Origin: Mytilus galloprovincialis
Taxonomy: Eukaryota; Mollusca; Bivalvia; Mytilida; Mytilidae
Reading direction: 5' to 3'
Assembly: GCF_965363235.1 (NCBI RefSeq)
Contig: NC_134843.1
Span: 50,463,535 to 50,527,534 of the forward strand
Length of the DNA stretch: 64,000 nucleotides
Under the pieces are notes generated by a model. That model searched no databases, was not told the DNA's origin, and worked only from the letters and a program-made list of their open reading frames with translations. A program made the translations under genes and the position numbers. Positions 56,931 through 64,000 of this stretch are shown here, piece by piece (the first letter of the stretch is position 1; each line of letters opens with the position of its first letter).

Positions 56931-57080
56931 ATTGAATGCTTCTTTTTGTAAATTTATTGGGGTGTGAAAGCGTTGACCGAAGTACATTTTGTATGAAGCG
57001 CGGAAGCGCTTCATTCTAAAAATGTACGCACGGTCAACGCTTTAACAACCCTATAAAGTTACAAAAAGAAGCATTCAATA
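56931..57080. mobile_element. 150-bp palindromic MITE
   Basis: An almost complete inverted repeat from ATTGAATGCTTCTTTTTGTA to its inverse, centred on GAAGCGCGGAAGCGCTTC at about 56995-57012. It has no coding capacity and would extrude as a cruciform or fold as a long hairpin. Confidence 0.8.
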
Positions 57081-57985
57081 CTTATAATTACTTTTTAGCT
57101 ATGATCATGAAAACACGATTTATAGGTTTATTATTTAATTCACCTGAGCACTTTATTGTTGGAGCACGTGTTATCATGAGTGAAAAGTTATATTGAGCAA
57201 TGCAGCTGCTTACGGAATAACACGTGATGTGCAGTTAGCCAATCAGAATAAAATATTATAATGAAACATACATCTAATGTAATTATTCGGTCGTATTGTA
57301 AATTTCATTGAATAGCCATATATATCTTGTTTACAACAACGTCAAGAAACTTGTTGCGAGGTCATGCTAACTAACCATACAATTAACGTCAGTCATCGCC
57401 GGTTAACTGTTTGTCTCTACTGCGACTTCTGTTGCAAAAAAACGAGACTAAGGGATAGTGATCCGACGGCTCTTGACTTAAAAGCTTAGTATATAATGGT
57501 AGAAGACCTCGATGCTTCATACTTTGTATATAGATGCCTTATGTTACAAACTTACAGTCTGTCAGATGACCATGACATCATTAATGGTTCAGTGACTACA
57601 TTGAAATTTAAAAAGAAATAAGATTTTTTATTTTTGTTATGTTACTTTATCTCATATTATACGTAAATACTAAATAGGTAACTATATTTGGTATGTGAGT
57701 ACCTTGCAAGGTCCTCGTACCTTTCGGATAGTTTTCGCTTGATTAAGACCTCATTTCATTGATCAGTGAACAAGGTTAAGTGTGCATATATAGTCATGTC
57801 CGTATCTCAGATACTAAAAGCAATAGCTGTTAAGGTCTATAGAATTTTTGTAAGGTGTACAAGTACATGTCCAACTGGAATAATTTAGGTAATTTTCGAA
57901 GCAAAATTTGCCTTTTAAAAGTCAATTGTGCAAAAAAGGCATCATATATACGTCAAAAACTTCTCAAAATGAATTGTTATAATGC
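57081..57985. other. AT-rich intergenic sequence
   Basis: No gene recognised. It may contain the 5' end of the hAT-type transposon whose transposase follows, but no terminal repeat was identified. Confidence 0.45.
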
Positions 57986-57989
57986 ATCA

Positions 57990-59433
57990 AGAGGTTAATC
58001 CAACAGCCAATCGTCAATGAAGTAAAGGCTCAACCGCTTGGTCCACATTTAGGATATCAATGCGATAAGGTGTCGGATGCTAGTAATTGGAAACTACTCG
58101 GGATTGTTATACGATATCTTATGGACGGCATAGTCCAGTAGAAAAGTTGCTTGAGATTGTCCAAGCAGAGGAGACAACAGGCTCGGCACTTTGCGGTTTG
58201 ATAGTCAAAGCTTTGGCGGATGCTGGATTGGAAAGCAAGTTTTGTTGCGCGCAGACCTTGTATGACGCCGGCGATATGTCTGGTAAGAATCTTAGTTGTG
58301 CAGCGCAGTTCATCCGACTGTCACCAAGGACAGTTTATCATTACTGTGCTAGCCATGATAACCTGAATCTAGTACTATGCAAATGTTGCAATTTTCCAGA
58401 AATACAATTGATGTTAGATAGCTTAAAACAGCTCGGGATATTTTTCAAGTATTCTCCGAAATGGAGTCGATGTTTCGAACAGGCCGTAGATGAGATAAAT
58501 TATAACAGGGATGCGCTAAGCAAAATAACATATAACAGAAATTTAAGGACTTCTGTTGAGCAAGATGGAGTGAAAAAAATGAGACCCTCGACAGCTTTTT
58601 ACCATGTACGAGCCATTTATATCTTGTTTATAGGAAATCAGCTCTAACGTTGGACGCACCTGGGACAAGAAAGCTGTTATTGACGCTAAAGGGCTACTCA
58701 CAAAAATAACTGATTCTACTTTTATAGTTAGTTTTCAAACCGTCCACAACTTTTTTGGATATGTTAGTGGATTGAGTAGAAAATTTCAAGAGTCTACACT
58801 CGATATTGTAGAAGGGTATAAAATGATTGATACCATCAAATCTTTGGTCAAATAAAAAAAGGGAAAACGAAAAGGAATTTGACAACGATGGCTGAAGTTG
58901 TCGACATTGGTGGTATCAAGGCACCGAGACGATGCGGGCGCCAGACCCAGCGTAGTATTGTCCCTGCCTACGATGAAAAAAGTGTTTTTCGACGTGCGGT
59001 TTTCTACCATTTTTAGACTCCATGATTCAACAGTTCAATATTCTGTTTGGTGAACATGCTAGTTGTTTCCGTTGTAAGGGAATTGGCTTTGATTCCAAGC
59101 ATTATTCACCAAACATCGGATGATGCTATCAACGACATTGTTTGTTATTATGAAGCTGACATGCCATATCCTGATTCTTTTAGACAGGAGTTTCGACTCT
59201 GGAACGAGTTATGGCGTGACCAGACCAACAAACCGTCTACATTAACGTCTACCGTAACATACCCTAGAGTGTGTAGAAGGATCTTCCAAACAGAGTCTAC
59301 TTTCATTGACCTGCGTAACATCAAGTTCCACACGGAAAGAGTAAACTCGTCATTAAAATATATTAAAACCTTCTGCCCCGCATACAATGGAAAAAGAACG
59401 TTTAAATGCCCTGTTGCTTTTGTATGTTCATAA
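57990..59433 (+). pseudogene. hAT-type transposase / P52rIPK (THAP12)-like, decayed
   Basis: Fragments in shifting frames follow the order of a hAT transposase with a DUF4371-type core. LGPHLGYQCDKVSDASNW lies at about 58036-58092. The frame at 58087-58647 has TLYDAGDMSGK, matching the D-G-A-x-N-M-S-G box (here DAGDMSG, altered), and YHYCASHDNLNLVL, matching the HC-x-HxLNL box. LLTKITDSTFIV lies at about 58695-58730, KAPRRCGRQTQRS at about 58918-58956, and RVNSSLKYIKTFC at 59338-59376. At least four frameshifts and two stops occur. Such proteins move DNA by cut and paste. This copy cannot. Confidence 0.75.
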
Positions 59434-60914
59434 AAACATTAAACTGGACTACAAAAACAATCATTGACGATTTGTCTTGTCGAAATCCGAGGAAGATGTT
59501 GTTGGTTAACCCTATGGCTTAGACATTATCACTAGATACTTTGTGCATAAATAAAGTAAAACATCAACTACATTAGTATGTATGGTCGTATGCATATGGG
59601 GTGCGAGTCACAAATTCGCAATGCATTCTTCATATGACAGTTCTGACCTCTATTTCATTTGCAGAATGGCTTGGGAGATTTCACCAAGTCCACTTTTGAA
59701 CAACAAATTCCACATCAAATATATGTACATAGCTTTAGATCAAACCAGTAATTTTACAATTTTACGGCAAAAATGAATGTCCAACCCTTTCGCATTTACT
59801 ACAAAATGTACAGGTCCACGTCAGAAACCGTTAAATTAGTACAATTTACATATATTTTATGTTTTTTTAGCCAAAAAAAGGTTAAAAAATAATCCCCTTA
59901 ATTTGTACAGATGCAGTATTTAATAGTATTACTAACATGTTTATGTTAAGTTTAATTTGATTTAAACATAATTATTAAGATACAAGTAAGGATTATTAAT
60001 TTAACCGTCTTAGCCTTTTTTAAACTTTTATGTTTCTGCAATGCCGGTATTTAAGGAATATTCATTTATTCAACTTTTCCTTGATACACCTTCTCGGTTT
60101 AAGTTATCCTGATGAATTATCGGAAACAGAATTTGAATTGACATTCATTGTAACGTCCGTGCGACGGCTGTATAACCAGTCAAGATAGTTAAAAACTTTG
60201 ATCATCCATCATCAATTGATATTCGCTCAGACTAAGCCTTGACAGGCAATCATTTTACTTGAGGACAGAATTGGCCACCACGTATGACGCAGTTTGTAAA
60301 AGTTATATAGTCATCCCTTTTTGGTGCAAGTTTAACTACATTAAACACAATGCGAAGCAAAACTACTTTAGTATTTCAAAATGCAACACGCTACAATCAT
60401 AATAAATGAATAAGTAACAACATGTGCATCATTTAAGAGGTCGTAAGTGTTTTAAGTTAGTCAAATATATTAAAATTCATTATTCTGTGAGAAGTCAATA
60501 TACGCATGTGCAAACAAATTTTATTGCATTTAGAGCATGGTTTTATTCACAAAGCGATTAATGCAGCACGTTATATTAGAATCTTCAATCAAACCTTCCC
60601 GACACATAACCCTTAAAAAACTCATTCCCATGGTCTTCATTGTTTCTATCTATGATTTTGGAGAGGAAGAATTGACTTTCCATATTTTATTTACCGTTTC
60701 GGTTGCATAGTGATTTCGTGCCTATCACTGAGGATGTTTTGCTGTTGCGTTTAAAATTTAAAAAGAATTCTGCAAGTTGATCTAAAATTGGGATGGGGAA
60801 TTTCCGCGATATTCTATTTGGTCTGTCATTTCAAAAGGTTGTATGTCGAAAGTGTCAATGCAAAACAAAATCAAGACATTTTATAAACATAATATTTATT
60901 TTGAAATTATATAG
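59434..60914. other. AT-rich intergenic sequence
   Basis: No gene or repeat recognised; frames here are short and random. Confidence 0.5.
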
Positions 60915-61012
60915 AAACTAAGGTTTCAATTAACTCCCTCCGGCAAAGTTGGCTTTAGATGGATTTGGCTATTTATTTTAGGTATTTTTGACATATAGCT
61001 CTTCAACGGTTT
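60915..61012 (+). repeat. Direct repeat flanking TTAA MITE region, copy 1
   Basis: About 95 bp (GAAACTAAGGTTTCAA, then AAAGTTGGCTTTAGATGGAT, ending TAGCTCTTCAAC) recur in direct orientation at 61855-61959 with about 85-90% identity by eye. Confidence 0.75.
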
Positions 61013-61019
61013 CGGTACT

Positions 61020-61205
61020 TATATATCTTCGGATTTCAAATATTTGGCTTTGAGCGTTCCTGATGAAGGTAACTCCAGAAAAGCGCTTCGGACGCAAGAA
61101 ATTATTAAACGTGTTGTTCTCAATTTTTTACACCATTGGGTCGATACCTCTGCTGGTGAACTATCAGTTCCAGAGGGTATCATCGGCCCGGCACTGAGTA
61201 GTTTA
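61020..61205 (+). repeat. Dispersed repeat fragment with a short open frame
   Basis: Contains GCGTTCCTGATGAAGGTAAC and AAAGCGCTTCGGACGCAAGA, followed by GGGTCGATACCTCTGCTGGT. It resembles family R5 in layout (a TGATGA block followed by a CGC block). I recognise it as a mussel repeat. The 74-residue frame at 61044-61268 runs through this repeat into the MITE and is not considered a gene. Confidence 0.5.
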
Positions 61206-61803
61206 AGGGCATACGATACAGTTTTGATCCTGTATTTACAGTTTGATGAAAATTTCCATATAGGCTAGTTTTTCCTGCTCAAATCAAATATGTATTAAAA
61301 AATATACCTTCATGTGCTACTTTTTGAGTTAAATGAGGTCGAAATTTTGTATATTTGCTCAAAATTCGGATTTGTGGCCGTATTTTCTCTTTCGAAAGAA
61401 AGCCATAACTTTTTTGTTTTACTTAATTTTTGTATTTTATTTATAAGTATCCTAAAAAATATGCATTTTTTATTCAGAAATAACTAATATTTATCAAATG
61501 GTCATCAATTAAGAAAAAATCGTATTTTTTTGCTGTATATTTATCAAAGTTAAAAAAAATCCACTATTTACAGTTTTATAAAATTTGGTCCACATAATCT
61601 CCCTGCAAAATGAAACAAAATGTCGTTTTAAAAAATAGGGGTCCATGTAGTGACTACTCTTTTTCAAATTAAATCAGTTTGGATGATAAAAAATAGTCGA
61701 AAAATGCATCTTTTCTCGATATGTCATAGTTTGACGTCGCAAAAATAACATTTTACGTTAGCAACGTCATTACCTCCCCTGTAACTGTATCGTATGCCCT
61801 TAA
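61203..61803. mobile_element. 593-bp MITE with TTAA target duplication
   Basis: The element spans 61207-61799. Ends: GGGCATACGATACAGTT and the inverse AACTGTATCGTATGCCC, 17 bp perfect, each bordered by TTAA (61203-61206 and 61800-61803). TTAA targets are characteristic of piggyBac and Kolobok elements. No transposase. Confidence 0.85.
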
Positions 61804-61854
61804 CAAACTTTACTAAAAGTTGTCCGCCTATAACATGTATAAATTTATTAATTA

Positions 61855-61959
61855 TTTAGAAACTAAGGTTTCAACTCCCTTAGAGAAAGTTGGCTTTAGA
61901 TGGATTTAGCTATTTATTTCAATAGGTATTTTTGACATTATACATGTAGCTCTTCAACG
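61855..61959 (+). repeat. Direct repeat flanking TTAA MITE region, copy 2
   Basis: Partner of 60915-61012. It ends only a few bases before the frame that contains the gypsy integrase. Confidence 0.75.
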
Positions 61960-61970
61960 AATGGTATGTA

Positions 61971-63575
61971 ATGGTGGTCGCTTTCGCTAGATGTCTTCTT
62001 TATTTATATAATATCATTATATATGAGCTAAATAATGAATTATTGGGACCCAGCGAATCAAATTGGTTAGAACAATGGACACCGCCGATATTACAAAAAT
62101 TGCAGATGGAAGACGAAACTATCAGTACAGTTATTTCCTACTTAGAACAAAATAACACAAAACCGTGTATACGGAGCCAAAACCAAGATTTAGTTACCTT
62201 GCTGAGACAGTGGGACCAACTAAGTATCGAAAACGGCTTACTTTACCGTAGATATACAAGAATAGATGACAAAGTTTTTCTTCAACTTGTAGCGCCAAAA
62301 GCTATACGACTACAAATTATGCAGCAATTGCATAACAATCGAACGGCTGGCCATCTTGGGAGAGAGAAAACACTGGGGAAATTGCGTTCTCGTTTTTATT
62401 GGCCTGGAATGACAAACGATGTCATTCGTTGGTGTCAGACGTGTGGTCCTTGCGCCAGATCAAAACCTGGTCCTGGCATTGGAAAGTCTCCAATGCAACA
62501 TTGCACGGTATACGGTCCGTTGGAATGTATAGCAATAGACATAATGGGTCCACTCCCAGAAACGGATAGCGGTAATAACTACATAATGGTTATTGGCGAC
62601 TATTTCTCAAGATGGAAAGAAGCATTCGCGCTTCCAAATCATACGGCACTAACGGTAGCTGATAAACTAACCACTGAATTTATTTGTCGTTTCGGTACTC
62701 CAACAAGAATTCATACAGACCAAGGGAGAGAGTTCGAATCGGTGCTTTTCGCCGAAATTTGTAAGTTGTTAGGAGTTGAAAAATCGCGCACTACGCCATA
62801 TCATCCCCAATCCGATGGAATGGTCGAACGTTATAATCAAACCGCACAGATTATGCTTGCCATGTATGTCGACGAGAACCGTTCTAATTGGGATGATCAT
62901 TTGCCTTACGTAATGATGGCATACCGGGCTGCAATACATGAGAGCACAAAATGCACCCCTAATAAACTCATGCTCGGGCGAGAAATTTCTCTGCCAATAG
63001 ACGTAATTGCCGGCGCTCCGCCCAAAAGTACAGGAACTGAGTGTCCTGTACAGTATGTAGAATGGGTAAAAGATGCGCTACAAAGGGCATACGAATTTGC
63101 GCATGAAAACATGCAATCAAGTTTTCAAACAAATAAAAGATACTATGACGTGAAACTTAAAACCCGGACGTTTGAAATTAACCAACTCGTTTGGTGTTGG
63201 TATCCACCTCAGGCAAATATTAAACTAGGGTTAGGATGGACAGGTCCGTACAATGTCACCAGGAGACTGTCTGATATAACGTATCAGATAACGTCGTGCG
63301 CTACAGGGAAATCAAAAATTGTTCATGTTAATCACTTAAAATCGGTAGTCGGCGACGGATACATAAATCAATTGACAACTGTCGATATAACTGGACAAGA
63401 CTACACCGAAACTGAATCTGGAGATGTTACCGTTCATTTTGACAATGAAGTCGAAACATTATTAAATAAAACTGAAACCAACGAATCTATTGAAGCAACA
63501 TCTGTTGTCAGTCCAAAACCTCAATACACAACAAGAGGGCGTTTAATAAAACCAAGAATTCCATATACACCATAA
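61971..63575 (+). CDS. Ty3/gypsy pol, integrase part
   Basis: A 534-residue uninterrupted frame. Residues 1 to about 20 are probably not element-derived, so the ATG is not meaningful. The integrase has an HHCC zinc domain (H121, H128, C155, C158), then the catalytic core with D190 (AIDIMGPL), D250 (HTDQGREFES) and E286 (SDGMVERYNQ), a D-D-35-E arrangement. A GPY/F module follows (GWTGPYNV at about 440). The protein would insert the LTR-retrotransposon cDNA into the genome. Upstream RT and RNase H are absent, because the 61855-61959 repeat lies immediately before. The acidic C-terminal tail ends at a TAA. Confidence 0.93.
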   Translation: MVVAFARCLLYLYNIIIYELNNELLGPSESNWLEQWTPPILQKLQMEDETISTVISYLEQNNTKPCIRSQNQDLVTLLRQWDQLSIENGLLYRRYTRIDDKVFLQLVAPKAIRLQIMQQLHNNRTAGHLGREKTLGKLRSRFYWPGMTNDVIRWCQTCGPCARSKPGPGIGKSPMQHCTVYGPLECIAIDIMGPLPETDSGNNYIMVIGDYFSRWKEAFALPNHTALTVADKLTTEFICRFGTPTRIHTDQGREFESVLFAEICKLLGVEKSRTTPYHPQSDGMVERYNQTAQIMLAMYVDENRSNWDDHLPYVMMAYRAAIHESTKCTPNKLMLGREISLPIDVIAGAPPKSTGTECPVQYVEWVKDALQRAYEFAHENMQSSFQTNKRYYDVKLKTRTFEINQLVWCWYPPQANIKLGLGWTGPYNVTRRLSDITYQITSCATGKSKIVHVNHLKSVVGDGYINQLTTVDITGQDYTETESGDVTVHFDNEVETLLNKTETNESIEATSVVSPKPQYTTRGRLIKPRIPYTP

Positions 63576-64000
63576 TGCATATGTACACCACATACAATTT
63601 AATGCACACAATAACATTTTTTATATTCCAACATTTTTGTTGGCATTGTTATATGTAACATTTGGCTAGAGTAACTCATATCTCTGAGGTGTCTTTTAAT
63701 AAGTGTTTATGTACACAAGCACATTAACATAATACCATGGGCCAAAAGCTTTCGGTGATGTGCAGGTTGAACATGAAAACTTACTACCATTGGATGGTAG
63801 GGGAAAATTTTGACTAAATGATTAGTCATGTGTAGAATTTTGGAATTCTACAGGAAGCAATGGGCTTCCAGTCGGACATAGTCTATATGAGTTAACCTAC
63901 AATTAAACATATATAACAATATCAAATAAAAATATATAAACCAATATCTTGAATGTTCTTACATTCTTCTCTTGCAGAACATCCCTTATGAAAAGAGAAA
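63576..64000 (+). other. 3' end of the gypsy element, possible LTR start
   Basis: Non-coding sequence after integrase. A purine tract GGTAGGGGAAAA at about 63798 could be the polypurine tract priming plus-strand synthesis, with an LTR beginning soon after. The second LTR boundary is not in the window, so this is not confirmed. Confidence 0.3.

Noticed and set aside
58119-59387. Minus-strand frames overlapping the hAT pseudogene
   Set aside because: They are antisense shadows of the transposase-derived sequence.

Overview
This is nuclear DNA from an invertebrate animal, most likely a marine bivalve close to the mussels (Mytilidae). It is strongly AT-rich, the host genes are split by GT-AG introns, and homopolymer and AT microsatellites are common. 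The interspersed repeat families look like ones I associate with mussel genomes; that attribution is from memory and was not searched. There is no prokaryotic gene organisation.

Host genes are few and only partly contained. (1) 28739-30002, minus: two 3' exons of a small GTPase resembling the RGK group (REM/GEM/RRAD), one with an in-frame stop. (2) 41666-49368, minus: a TRIM-like gene with tandem B-boxes, followed by a series of short coiled-coil exons that all share one splice phase. (3) 49866-50500, plus: the first exon of a gene ending in the first half of a SWIM-type zinc finger. Genes 2 and 3 are divergent and share a gap of about 500 bp that probably holds a bidirectional promoter.

Most of the window is mobile DNA. 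Two tyrosine-recombinase retrotransposons on the minus strand represent the two known terminal architectures. The element at 5942-10926 has split direct repeats (PAT/Ngaro-type); the one at 20535-25861 has inverted terminal repeats plus an internal complementary region (DIRS1-type). Both encode gag-like protein, RT, RNase H and tyrosine recombinase, and both are broken. At the right edge is the 3' part of a Ty3/gypsy pol gene with an uninterrupted integrase frame (61971-63575). A decayed hAT-type transposase lies at about 57990-59433, and an RT-like remnant with a YVDD box at 2030-2490.

Non-autonomous DNA elements are abundant, several with exact ends and target duplications: 2758-4236, 7552-7763, 39356-40311, 44914-46151, 47779-47938, 61207-61799, and a 3.7-kb foldback element at 51397-55092 whose arms carry mirrored arrays of an 18-bp palindrome. 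Other structures are a degenerate tandem array of about 350-bp units (15690-18410), a 3.4-kb element with CAACGTTG-rich termini enclosing two minisatellites (12280-15685), a head-to-head pair of tRNA-headed SINE-like units (42311-43104) and several hairpin MITEs. The rest is AT-rich sequence in which I recognise no gene.
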